The translations under genes were made by a program, and so were the position numbers. The notes beneath the pieces were generated by a model. That model was not told the origin of the DNA and did not search any database. It saw only the letters and a program-made list of their open reading frames with translations. Positions 8,458 to 15,784 of a stretch of DNA of 63,378 nt are shown here, piece after piece; position 1 is the stretch's first letter; each line of letters opens with the position of its first letter. The stretch covers positions 1-63,378 of IMG/VR virus record IMGVR_UViG_3300025168_013869, one strand, 5' to 3'. Origin of the DNA: a virus.

Positions 8458-8841
8458 ATCTTTTCCTCCTGGGTTATAATGATCTGACATTGATGGTCCT
8501 GATTTAGCTTCTCCATCTTTCTCATCTTCATCTTTTGGATCTTCTTCATCCTCTGGTTCTTTTTGTGCTGGAGCTTCATCTCCACTATGTAAAGTTTCCA
8601 TTCCTTTATTGTATGTTGCTATATCTATTTTATTACCGTTAACTTGTAAAAATTCAACTTCTGGATATGAAAATTGTACCATCTCACCATGTTCATCCAT
8701 TCCAAATCCTATTAATGCATCCTCTATATCATCTGCATCTGTAAGTGTTAAAAATCTACCAGAAGTATATACCTTAATTGGTATTCCTGTTAATACAAAT
8801 TGTCCTATTATTACGTTATTAAATACTTTTGGTGCTGGCAT
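8023..8841 (-). CDS. Two-part protein with an internal leader and start
   Basis: 272 residues in one frame. Residues 1-75 are a small domain of unknown type. About residues 85-128 are acidic and low-complexity (EDEEDPKDEDEKDGEAKSG). At residue 129 the sequence MKLKDLISE restarts, preceded by a strong ribosome binding site (see 8465-8470). Residues about 160-200 are a charged Ala/Lys helix and the C-terminal 70 form a beta-rich domain (HFGSKGIVIDL, YRPGDVL) that looks KOW/SH3-like. Either one long protein is cut at the internal I-S-E, or two products arise from nested starts. Confidence 0.7.
   Translation of the reverse strand: MPAPKVFNNVIIGQFVLTGIPIKVYTSGRFLTLTDADDIEDALIGFGMDEHGEMVQFSYPEVEFLQVNGNKIDIATYNKGMETLHSGDEAPAQKEPEDEEDPKDEDEKDGEAKSGPSMSDHYNPGGKDMKLKDLISESILGQLPSERNMIKMKYNPLAEISQDEADAEQLAIDAMADAADAKIKAAKEKEKELKKKPIEDVYVSEDHDGYKFGTGDIVNDKDPGCPHFGSKGIVIDLPNAGEVKYSVTNGDKSKSYRPGDVLTKQSDQLEKM
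8465..8470 (-). promoter_or_regulatory. Strong internal ribosome binding site
   Basis: Perfect AGGAGG on the minus strand, 7 nt before an in-frame ATG (8457) inside the 8023-8841 gene. It decides for a nested start. Confidence 0.7.
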
Positions 8842-8842
8842 A

Positions 8843-9745
8843 TTATTTCCCTTTCTTTATATTTGCAATCTTCTGGAAATGTTCTTTAAGAGTAACTCCT
8901 TCACCAAATGGTTCAGATACATTTATCATTCCTTTTGCTAACGCCTTTAATTTATTTTCTGGATCACCACCTACGTCTGATTGAGGCATTGACTTTCTAC
9001 CAGGCGCGCCTGTTGCATATTTTCTTTTAATCATAAGTTCTAGATTAGTAAAGATTGCAGTTGCAATATCTCCTGGGTTCGTAAGTTCTATTTTCTTTCT
9101 TCCTGCATATACAGGTGAATTATCCATCCAAACCTTTTCAACATTTGTTCCTAAGTTGTCTTGTACCTTTTGTTGAATTATAGATAAATCAACTCCTTTC
9201 AATAAATTCTCACCTTTTGGATCTGCTGCTGGAACTTTGCCTAACTCTGCTGCAATTGCACCATGAACTACTTTTAACATATCTGTATGAGTGAATCCCG
9301 GTTTCTCTGCTATATCCAAAGCTTCAAGCTTTGCAAATGGATTAGCTGCAAATACCTGACTCCATCTATGATGTCCATCAATAATATATTGTCCTGCATA
9401 TGTTACAATTGGACCGCCTACATCAGCATTTCCTTTAAGGAAAGAATCTAATGAACCATACTGATCAGTTAATAGATTCATAACACTTTGATCAAAGCCA
9501 ATTTCATTTTGAGTTGGTAACAACTTCATTACTTGAATTGTAGTAGATGTATATGGAAATTTATCATCATTAGGATCACCATCTTTATCACCTGCATTTA
9601 ATAATGCTTGTACTTTTGGGTCACTAATTACATTGGACAACTTTTTTCTTCCAATTGCAACCGATCCTCCTTTTTGTGAATCGCCGTAAACTTTTTCTAA
9701 TTCATCAGACGGTGCTTCTGTGAGTAGTGATTTTAATTTTAACAT
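8843..9745 (-). CDS. ParB/sulfiredoxin-like domain protein with leader
   Basis: 300 residues. It starts MLKLKSLLTE then Ala, the capsid-targeting-like leader. A ParB/Srx-superfamily signature lies at about 118-145: QYIIDGHHRWSQ, with the DGHHR motif at 123-127, preceded by a typical KLLPTQNEIG strand at about 74-83. Members of this superfamily are nucleases, CTPases or small-molecule kinases. The C-terminal third is helical and basic. If packaged with the genome and injected, it could act on host DNA or nucleotides at once; that is inference. A promoter lies 31 nt upstream, and GGGAAA precedes the ATG. Confidence 0.75.
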   Translation of the reverse strand: MLKLKSLLTEAPSDELEKVYGDSQKGGSVAIGRKKLSNVISDPKVQALLNAGDKDGDPNDDKFPYTSTTIQVMKLLPTQNEIGFDQSVMNLLTDQYGSLDSFLKGNADVGGPIVTYAGQYIIDGHHRWSQVFAANPFAKLEALDIAEKPGFTHTDMLKVVHGAIAAELGKVPAADPKGENLLKGVDLSIIQQKVQDNLGTNVEKVWMDNSPVYAGRKKIELTNPGDIATAIFTNLELMIKRKYATGAPGRKSMPQSDVGGDPENKLKALAKGMINVSEPFGEGVTLKEHFQKIANIKKGK

Positions 9746-9775
9746 GTTGTTTTCCCTTGTTTATTTATTTTAATA

Positions 9776-9801
9776 TAAATATGCAGATGGATACTATTTC
9801 C
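9776..9801 (-). promoter_or_regulatory. Promoter-like element upstream of 8843-9745
   Basis: Minus-strand GCATATTTATATTAAA core at 9776-9784, with a GG pair exactly 14 nt upstream of the 9-mer. The same spacing is found at 38007-38032 and 61933-61958. It overlaps the 3' end of the 9794-10138 gene. Confidence 0.6.
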
Positions 9802-10138
9802 AGAGAATTTGTACCAGAACTAATGTACAAGCTAATACTAATGATATTGCAGTCTTAGCATTTATCCCTTCTCCCATATAATAATTGGTTAGAATTGTAA
9901 ATGTTAACATTCCACATGCAAATCCTATAAATCTACCTGGCCATAACTGACCATCGAAATGTTCTACTACAAACTTAGTTCCCCATATAAACCCATATGA
10001 TATTGGTATTGAAAATATCAATGCCATATAACCTGGATTATTCTTTGCCCAAGGCCAAACAAATTGTCCATTTGTCTGATACCATATAAGCGCCTGTCCT
10101 ACTGTATATAATAATATACCTGCTACTAATTTACTCAT
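9794..10138 (-). CDS. Four-helix membrane protein
   Basis: 114 residues with about four transmembrane helices (near 3-22, 36-54, 66-86, 93-112) separated by short loops. No family recognised. The start overlaps the stop of the 45-residue gene upstream (ATGAGTAA). Co-transcribed with DNA ligase. Confidence 0.65.
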   Translation of the reverse strand: MSKLVAGILLYTVGQALIWYQTNGQFVWPWAKNNPGYMALIFSIPISYGFIWGTKFVVEHFDGQLWPGRFIGFACGMLTFTILTNYYMGEGINAKTAISLVLACTLVLVQILWK

Positions 10139-10268
10139 AACTTTTATTTTTTATTAATCTTATTCCAATCCACCAAAGGTCTATTCTTATAAACCAAATT
10201 CCTTTATGCTTTCCAAACCCAAACCGTAACATACGATTTTCTTTATCTAAATTTATTTTACTAAACAT
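10131..10268 (-). CDS. 45-residue small protein
   Basis: A short gene filling the space between ligase and the 9794-10138 membrane protein. ATG at 10268 overlaps the ligase stop by 8 nt, and its TAA overlaps the next ATG by 8 nt, the tight packing expected of a real gene. The product ends in a basic aromatic segment (RFGFGKHKGIWFIRIDLWW, then IGIRLIKNKSYE). The pattern IRIDLWWIGIR is one I associate with small phage proteins of unknown function. Likely membrane-peripheral. Confidence 0.65.
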   Translation of the reverse strand: MFSKINLDKENRMLRFGFGKHKGIWFIRIDLWWIGIRLIKNKSYE

Positions 10269-11553
10269 TTCTACCATTTTCAAATACATGCTTCACCGTC
10301 GGAAATCTTAAACTAATTCCTCCATCTTGATTCTTTGTTTCTTCAAAGTATTGAACGGTAATTGTTTTGCCAATTAATTGTTCTGGATGAGCTTCATATC
10401 TAATTCTTTGCTCTTGGTTCCAACCAGATCCAACTGCTACTTCATTTCCTTTATGAGTAATATATGCCTGAGCTAACATTGGCATTTGTACTTCTTTACC
10501 ATCTCTAATAACCCTATGAGTATCAAAGTCTACACTTTCTACTACATACTCTGCATCAAAGAACTTCTTACACTTCAATAAGTTTTTAGTTCTCTTACCT
10601 TGATAACCAACATTCTTTCTTAACATGATACCTTCATATCCGGCCTTATCAGCTTCTGCAATCATATCATTTAGGTGTTCTACATCTTTAACATATACTT
10701 GATCAAGTACACTTAATGTATCATAATATCCATTATGATGAATTTCACCTTTAAGTTCTTTTATTCTTTCAGATAATTTCATATCACTTTCCTTAGCATC
10801 AAATTCTTTTAATGACAAGTAATCAAATATAACATATCTTGGATTCTCAATAGTATGGTTCTTTCTTTTGATTTGTTTCATTACACCTTGGAAGTCTTCA
10901 TTACCATTTTCATCCATCAAACATATCTCTCCATCTAATACAAAATCTCCTGACATTAATGATACATCATCTAATACCTTTTGTATGGTTGTAAATTCAT
11001 TTCCTTGTCTAGAATAAGCAATTACCATATCTCCTTCCTTTCTAATGATACATCTTACACCATCTAATTTTCTAGATGATAACCACCTTTCATTTTCAAA
11101 GTCACAAAATTTCTCTTCATATTTAGTTGCTAAGGCAACATCAAAGGTTGGAATTAATCCTGGTATAACTTTATTGATAACTGAATCGGATGCTCTAAGT
11201 TCTAGGTTCCTATCTATAATAGAGAAGATCAAATCTTTATATTCTTTATGTTCTCCAACATATCCATTTACCATTGCAATTGCATCATGTCCAGTATATG
11301 TTCTATTATTAAGATCATCAAATAAATCAAATATATCATCATAATTAGAATTCATATCACATATAGCTGCATTCTTTTTACAATTCTTTGAAGTAAGATA
11401 ATACTTCTTATATGGATCATATGTATAATTTAACGCGGTTGTAATGAACTTATTATCTTTAACTGAACCAATAATAACCTTTTTCTCTAATAGAGAAGAA
11501 GTGGATTTCATATTGTTAACAAATTCTTGGAGTTCTTTTAGCTTTTCTTTCAT
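10261..11553 (-). CDS. ATP-dependent DNA ligase
   Basis: 430 residues. It seals nicks using ATP through an enzyme-AMP intermediate. The nucleotidyltransferase motif I is SSRKLDGVRC, with the adenylated Lys at 162. Further motifs are FVLDGEICLMD (about 205-215), GYEGIMLRK (about 304-312) and LLKCKKFFDAEY. A C-terminal OB-fold follows, ending near LRFPTVKHVF. The N-terminal 130 residues resemble the helical extension of T4 gp30-type ligases. It starts its own transcription unit behind the promoter at 11578-11609. Confidence 0.92.
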   Translation of the reverse strand: MKEKLKELQEFVNNMKSTSSLLEKKVIIGSVKDNKFITTALNYTYDPYKKYYLTSKNCKKNAAICDMNSNYDDIFDLFDDLNNRTYTGHDAIAMVNGYVGEHKEYKDLIFSIIDRNLELRASDSVINKVIPGLIPTFDVALATKYEEKFCDFENERWLSSRKLDGVRCIIRKEGDMVIAYSRQGNEFTTIQKVLDDVSLMSGDFVLDGEICLMDENGNEDFQGVMKQIKRKNHTIENPRYVIFDYLSLKEFDAKESDMKLSERIKELKGEIHHNGYYDTLSVLDQVYVKDVEHLNDMIAEADKAGYEGIMLRKNVGYQGKRTKNLLKCKKFFDAEYVVESVDFDTHRVIRDGKEVQMPMLAQAYITHKGNEVAVGSGWNQEQRIRYEAHPEQLIGKTITVQYFEETKNQDGGISLRFPTVKHVFENGRNV

Positions 11554-11577
11554 CTTATATTAATTTTTAATTATATA

Positions 11578-11609
11578 TAAAGATAAGGAAAATATCTCGT
11601 ACTACCAAA
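11578..11609 (-). promoter_or_regulatory. Promoter-like element upstream of DNA ligase
   Basis: Minus strand TTTGGTAGT, 14 nt, then TTATCTTTA. Spacing is identical to the copies at 53354 and 47134. The upstream box forms the right arm of a small hairpin (11605-11617), so a regulator or RNA structure could compete for it. Confidence 0.65.
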
Positions 11610-11638
11610 TCTTTTGGCAGCTTTTTTACAGAAAAGTT
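11597..11638 (-). repeat. 42-bp intergenic repeat, copy 1 (double hairpin)
   Basis: 36 of 42 bases match copy 2 at 53373-53414. It holds two small stems: CTTTT with AAAAG, and CCAAA-AGA-TTTGG (11605-11617). It overlaps the last codons of the 11626-12072 gene and the upstream box of the ligase promoter. No U-run follows the second stem, so it is not an ordinary terminator. Confidence 0.7.
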
Positions 11639-12072
11639 TCAATTTTCTTTAAGATATCATTAGGTATTTTTTGGTCTTGTTTGCCTATTTCAGAATTTGA
11701 ATCTGGTATATCTTCTGCCATAACAACATCACCAGACATTTCCCATGGACCCCAAGTTCCATCCTCTGACATAAACCTTGCTGCTTCTTCTGGAGTATAA
11801 TATTTACATTCTTCTGGATTGATTCTTCCTAACGCATAATAAACTTTTGTTGGTACTTCTAATTTTCTTCCGTTGGAATGATCCATAACAGTATTCCTAG
11901 ATTCAACCCAACAATGACCATACCGCATACCTTCTAATGCACCTTGACCATTTACCATACCATGTACTAGTTTATGGTCTTTATCACCAAAGAAATTCAT
12001 TATAAGTCTTCCTCCGGCTTGATAACAGTCGCCTAACTTACCTTCTAATAATATTTGTTTTAATTTTATCAT
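11626..12072 (-). CDS. Leader-bearing protein with Cys/His/Asp papain-like signature
   Basis: 148 residues. Leader MIKLKQILLE followed by Gly fits [L/I]-x-E (L-L-E). The body has, in order, GDCYQAGGRLI (Cys16), YGHCWVES (His53) and VMDHSNG (Asp64), the Cys-His-Asp order and spacing of a minimal transglutaminase/papain-like fold. Hydrolase or amidase activity is inferred, not shown. The next gene upstream encodes another leader-plus-Cys/His/Asp protein, overlapping by 4 nt. A head-packaged enzyme acting on host protein or cell wall is one reading. Confidence 0.7.
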   Translation of the reverse strand: MIKLKQILLEGKLGDCYQAGGRLIMNFFGDKDHKLVHGMVNGQGALEGMRYGHCWVESRNTVMDHSNGRKLEVPTKVYYALGRINPEECKYYTPEEAARFMSEDGTWGPWEMSGDVVMAEDIPDSNSEIGKQDQKIPNDILKKIETFL

Positions 12073-12599
12073 AAATCCAGGTCCTCTATATTTGGGTCTT
12101 CTTCAACGTATCGGTCTGGATCTAAATCCTTTGCAAATTTTTTATCTACAAATTGTTCTTGTCCTACCGGATCATATATATTACCTTTTTTATCTACCAA
12201 CCAATAATGTGGAATATATTTCCAGGATTCTGAATACTTACTGTTTTCAATCCAAACCCGTCTTTCTTTAGCACTATTAAAGTTACCACCATCTTCTAAA
12301 AATTCTATTTTCATTTCTTGAGTAAAATCTTTTTTACCTGATACTACTCTATCTGCTCTAAAATATCCTTGTGTTTTGTTTGGAAATGGACTATCTAATT
12401 CTATACCATATTCTTTTTTTGCAAACATCATAATATCTAATGCGGCTGGTCCACAATTATCTCGTCTACAATAATATGCGTGCATATTTGTTCCGGTCCA
12501 ATTTTTATCATCAGCCTTTGTCTTTTCTCTCCAAGCATCTAGTACCTCTTCAGGTTTTGGAGTCATCGATTCTAATATGTCTTTTAATTTTATCGCCAT
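12069..12599 (-). CDS. Second leader-bearing Cys/His/Asp papain-like protein
   Basis: 176 residues. Leader MAIKLKDILE then Ser, with I-L-E as the cleavage pattern. The catalytic-type order is RRDNCGPAALDI (Cys49), IPHYWLVDKKG (His131) and IYDPVGQ (Asp143). NCGPAA at a helix start, then HYW and YDP, is typical of papain-like peptidase folds. It is only distantly similar to the 11626-12072 protein, so the pair may be an old duplication or convergent recruitment. Acidic C-terminal tail. Confidence 0.72.
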   Translation of the reverse strand: MAIKLKDILESMTPKPEEVLDAWREKTKADDKNWTGTNMHAYYCRRDNCGPAALDIMMFAKKEYGIELDSPFPNKTQGYFRADRVVSGKKDFTQEMKIEFLEDGGNFNSAKERRVWIENSKYSESWKYIPHYWLVDKKGNIYDPVGQEQFVDKKFAKDLDPDRYVEEDPNIEDLDL

Positions 12600-12826
12600 G
12601 GTAACATTGTCATTCCAATTTTATTTAATATGAATTCCATTATAATTACAAATGATATTCCACCTACTATCTGCCATACCCAAAACTTCCAACCTGTCAA
12701 TCCTTCTTGCCATTTACGGAATCTGCTTTTCTTTGCCCACTCATACAATCCTAATTTAGAATTAATCTTATCTGCCCACCAACTCATATCAAATATGTTT
12801 CCTAACATCTTATAGAATTTTAACAT
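12590..12826 (-). CDS. Small single-pass membrane protein
   Basis: 78 residues from the ATG at 12826, which overlaps the previous stop as TAATG and has AGGAAG upstream; an in-frame GTG three codons earlier is a poorer choice. It has a basic, aromatic N-terminal half and one transmembrane helix near residues 46-66 (FWVWQIVGGISFVIIMEFIL). No family recognised. Confidence 0.65.
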   Translation of the reverse strand: MLKFYKMLGNIFDMSWWADKINSKLGLYEWAKKSRFRKWQEGLTGWKFWVWQIVGGISFVIIMEFILNKIGMTMLPWR

Positions 12827-13014
12827 TATTCCCACTTCCTATTATATTTGTCCCTCTGGTCGACCATAACATATTCAACTGTATCGTGTTCACCACAATG
12901 AGGACATCTCAATTTTTCAATATGCTCTGCTTCATTGATTTTCCATTCACCTCCACATTTCTTATTACTACATTTATAAATATACGTGTGTCGTATAAAT
13001 ACCTTGTGCCCCAT
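12826..13014 (-). CDS. Small zinc-ribbon protein
   Basis: 62 residues from the ATG at 13014, coupled as TAATG to the gene upstream; an upstream in-frame TTG would extend it by six residues but lacks support. Two Cys pairs, CSNKKC and CPHC, about 20 residues apart, form a zinc ribbon. Role unknown. Confidence 0.65.
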   Translation of the reverse strand: MGHKVFIRHTYIYKCSNKKCGGEWKINEAEHIEKLRCPHCGEHDTVEYVMVDQRDKYNRKWE

Positions 13015-14015
13015 TAGATATACTCTCGCCAATTCTTTTCTGCATTAGATGCTTCTTTTTCAAATGGATTATTTTCATATCCTCCTTCTCTATATTCTTT
13101 CCATTTTGATGGGTCTTGTAATGAATGAGTATATTCATGTAACAGAGCTTTAATAATATGTTCTTCACTATGCATATTTGGATAATAGATAAATATCTTA
13201 TTTTCTTCATCATCATATTGTGCTTCTGAACTATGACTTTCTTCTCCTGTTGCTCCTGGAATTCCACTTAGTCTTGCATATATATCTGTATGTAATTCTA
13301 CTACCGGGACAGTATTTCCAAATATACTTTTTCCTAAGTCATTTACTATGCTAGGATATACCCTATCTATTATATCTTTTATTACATTCTTAGACATTCC
13401 TTCTGATAATATAGCGTTTATTTTAGAACTTTTTATATTAGAAAAGTTTATTTTACTAGTTGGTAATACCCTTTCTTTAATCAATTTTGTTATTGACTGT
13501 ACATCAGGATATCGTTTTAACATATTTCTTACGGCTGCTATATTCTTATTTGAGTCGTCCATAAAATATACTGTATCGTAACCTTTAAGTATTTGTTGTT
13601 CTATCCAATCAGCTTTTAATTTTGGGTCTGCACTTCCTATAGGAACTACATATGCATCTATACCTACAGTCTTTAAAAAACTAGTTACTGGAGCTCCCAA
13701 TCTTCTTGCAGTTAATATAGTTACCTTCCTAGTTCCTCTTGAAGCTCTCTTTGCTTTATCTATCTGCCTTCTTAATAAATCTGCATTCAATTTAATTAAT
13801 CTTGGATTTCGTAAAGGTCGATCAAAATCTTTGAAGTCAAATTCTTCTCCTGGTTTTTGTTTGTATACTGCAAATTGTGCAGGATCTAACTTTTTTGTAA
13901 CTCTTCCTGCCCGCGTGACATATATCCATGCATCTGATTTTGCTATTGTGTCATCAAAATCAAATACTGATAAAACTTTACGTTCTACTAAATACATATC
14001 TTTTAGAGTTAGCAT
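13014..14015 (-). CDS. HAD phosphatase-metallopeptidase fusion with leader
   Basis: 333 residues. Leader MLTLKDMYLVE then Arg (L-V-E). Residues about 14-180 are a HAD phosphatase: DFDDT (19-23), the strand ending TILTARR, and FMDDSNKN as the acidic motif. Around residues 200-206, NAILSE then Gly offers a second [L/I]-x-E site just between the domains. The C-terminal part holds LLHEYTHSLQ (about 292-301), the HExxH motif of a zinc metallopeptidase, with a Glu-rich helix (EKEASNAEKNW) that could give the third ligand. Packaging followed by cutting into two enzymes is a testable inference. Confidence 0.8.
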   Translation of the reverse strand: MLTLKDMYLVERKVLSVFDFDDTIAKSDAWIYVTRAGRVTKKLDPAQFAVYKQKPGEEFDFKDFDRPLRNPRLIKLNADLLRRQIDKAKRASRGTRKVTILTARRLGAPVTSFLKTVGIDAYVVPIGSADPKLKADWIEQQILKGYDTVYFMDDSNKNIAAVRNMLKRYPDVQSITKLIKERVLPTSKINFSNIKSSKINAILSEGMSKNVIKDIIDRVYPSIVNDLGKSIFGNTVPVVELHTDIYARLSGIPGATGEESHSSEAQYDDEENKIFIYYPNMHSEEHIIKALLHEYTHSLQDPSKWKEYREGGYENNPFEKEASNAEKNWREYI

Positions 14016-14644
14016 CCTACTTCATCAAGATCTTTAGATTCTAATAATGTATATGAAAATGAATTACCATGTATTTCTCTAGCTGCTTGGCAGATATCTA
14101 AAAATTCATGCCAATCATCATTATCAGCAATTACCTGACATCCTGCAGACCATTTATCTACTCTTGTAGATTTATTTCCTGCCCGACCAGTTGCTCTATG
14201 AATATTAATTCCAAATAATCCTGTATCTGTTTTTGATTCATCTAAGTCATAATTACCATCACGGTCATTATCTCTATAAACAGTTACATCTTTCTTTTGA
14301 CCTAATGCTAAATATTTTCCTGCATGCAATCTAAGTTTATGTGAACCTCTATATTGGCCTGGCTTTAGTATAGCAGTACCCTTACTTTCTACTATTGGAT
14401 TATTCATATATGCAGATCCTGGATCTGTTGTACAATCGAATACATGAAATTCCCATTCACCATCTATTTTATATGATATCGTTATTTTATCATCAAAGGC
14501 ATTTGTAACTCTACCTTTTGTTTCATTGTTTCGTATTCCTACGATATTAACATCATATCCTTTGTTACTGTTATCTTCAAACCATTTGTAGCCTTTATCT
14601 TTTACGGCATTTTCAATTTGATTAAGATTTAATTCATCTAACAT
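14009..14644 (-). CDS. L,D-transpeptidase (YkuD)-like protein, lysin candidate
   Basis: 211 residues. The C-terminal half has GLFGINIHRATGRAG and, about 15 residues later, WSAGCQVI, the H-x-n-S-x-G-C arrangement of the YkuD L,D-transpeptidase catalytic loop. The N-terminal half is a beta domain of unknown type. In phages such folds may serve as cell-wall hydrolases, so this is my best candidate for an endolysin. It has no signal peptide, and no [L/I]-x-E leader in the canonical position. It is the first gene after a promoter core, with a good AAAGGAGA site. Confidence 0.65.
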   Translation of the reverse strand: MLDELNLNQIENAVKDKGYKWFEDNSNKGYDVNIVGIRNNETKGRVTNAFDDKITISYKIDGEWEFHVFDCTTDPGSAYMNNPIVESKGTAILKPGQYRGSHKLRLHAGKYLALGQKKDVTVYRDNDRDGNYDLDESKTDTGLFGINIHRATGRAGNKSTRVDKWSAGCQVIADNDDWHEFLDICQAAREIHGNSFSYTLLESKDLDEVGC

Positions 14645-14680
14645 TTGTTTTTCTCCTTTACTGTTGGTTGTTATTTAATA

Positions 14681-14689
14681 TAAATATAA
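14681..14689 (-). promoter_or_regulatory. Promoter core upstream of 14009-14644
   Basis: Minus-strand TTATATTTATATTAAA, an exact core match, in the 58-nt gap between the glycan cluster and the lysin candidate. No GG-containing upstream box at the usual 14-nt spacing, so it may be weaker or activator-dependent. Confidence 0.5.
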
Positions 14690-14702
14690 GGAAATAAGTA
14701 AA

Positions 14703-14945
14703 TTACTGAGTTCTGACTTGTAGCTTTTTTATCTGATCTAAAAATTCTTCTACTGTATACTTCTTTCCTGTATCATCTAGTAGAATAATATGTTCTAACA
14801 CGTCAGGAGCTTCTTTAATTATCTTTTGTAAACTTTCAAAACCCGTTCCTGCCCAGAAAACTTTGAAAGAGCTTTCTCCTAATAAATATCTCTCATTTAT
14901 TAGATCCTGTTGTTTATATCCTAATGGTAATATAAAGTATTGCAT
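14703..14945 (-). CDS. Hypothetical small protein at end of glycan cluster
   Basis: 80 residues, soluble, mixed alpha/beta, no family recognised. Its start abuts the stop of the dehydrogenase gene upstream, so it is the last gene of the glycan transcription unit. Confidence 0.6.
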   Translation of the reverse strand: MQYFILPLGYKQQDLINERYLLGESSFKVFWAGTGFESLQKIIKEAPDVLEHIILLDDTGKKYTVEEFLDQIKKLQVRTQ

Positions 14946-15784
14946 TATATAATTGATCTACCTTTAAGATCTTCCCAATCTCTTTCTTTTCTTACTGTTA
15001 AATTTGTAGACCATACACCTACTAATGTATTTGGATGAATTCCTAATTCTTCTGCGAACCCAATCATTGCTCTTACATCTTTAGGAAAACATGAGCCACC
15101 AAAACCATTTTTACCATCAGGTCCAGGAACACTTAAATGACTATGTCCAATTCTACCATCTCTAACAAATCCATCTACTGCTGTATCCCAATCTACTCCA
15201 CATTTATCTGATATTAGCTTCATTTCATTTAAGAAAGAAATTTTGGTTGCAAAGAAACAGTTATTCATATATTTTATCATTTCAGCTGTTTCATAATTAG
15301 TTTCAATACATGGTGTTGAGTCTCCAAATCTCCATTGATATAATTTTTTAACTTTATTTGTATCTTCTATTTCTCCGCCTAAAACAAATCTAGCTTGATT
15401 AATAAAATCAAAGTTCGCAGATCTCTCTGTTAGGAATTCCGGATTAAATACTATTGGTAAATTAAATTTATTTTGTAGTTTTCTTGTTGTTCCAGGTGTT
15501 ACTGTAGATCGTATTAAGATAATTGGTCCAGCTTCATAAACATCTTTAATCTCTGATAATACTGATTCTAATATACCTAAGTGCATACTACCGTCTGGAT
15601 TAGATGGTGTAGGAACAGATAAGAATATAAAATCTGATTCATTAACTGTTTCTTTAAGTGTATGAGTTGATTTACTTTTGTCTTTATCATATATTCTAAT
15701 TTCTGCATCACAGCCAACATTTGGTGAAAACCCGAACTGTACTGCTGATCCAACAAATCCTCTTCCTATTATACCTATCTTCAT
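14945..15784 (-). CDS. Shortened UDP-glucose/GDP-mannose dehydrogenase family protein
   Basis: 279 residues. N-terminal NAD-binding Rossmann motif GIIGRGFVGSA (residues 4-14). The middle dimer domain ends in the catalytic-Cys loop GFGGSCFPKDV (Cys near 232). Family members run 400-450 residues; the C-terminal UDP-sugar-binding domain is missing here, with a clean stop rather than a frameshift. It may oxidise a different nucleotide sugar, or be an inactive or partner-dependent form. It overlaps the epimerase gene by 4 nt. In the pathway it would turn an NDP-hexose into the uronic acid. Confidence 0.85.
   Translation of the reverse strand: MKIGIIGRGFVGSAVQFGFSPNVGCDAEIRIYDKDKSKSTHTLKETVNESDFIFLSVPTPSNPDGSMHLGILESVLSEIKDVYEAGPIILIRSTVTPGTTRKLQNKFNLPIVFNPEFLTERSANFDFINQARFVLGGEIEDTNKVKKLYQWRFGDSTPCIETNYETAEMIKYMNNCFFATKISFLNEMKLISDKCGVDWDTAVDGFVRDGRIGHSHLSVPGPDGKNGFGGSCFPKDVRAMIGFAEELGIHPNTLVGVWSTNLTVRKERDWEDLKGRSII

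Noticed and set aside
12974-13267. 97-codon minus-strand frame within the HAD-metallopeptidase gene
   Set aside because: It overlaps the HExxH-coding region in another frame and its product is low-complexity Lys/Ile-rich.
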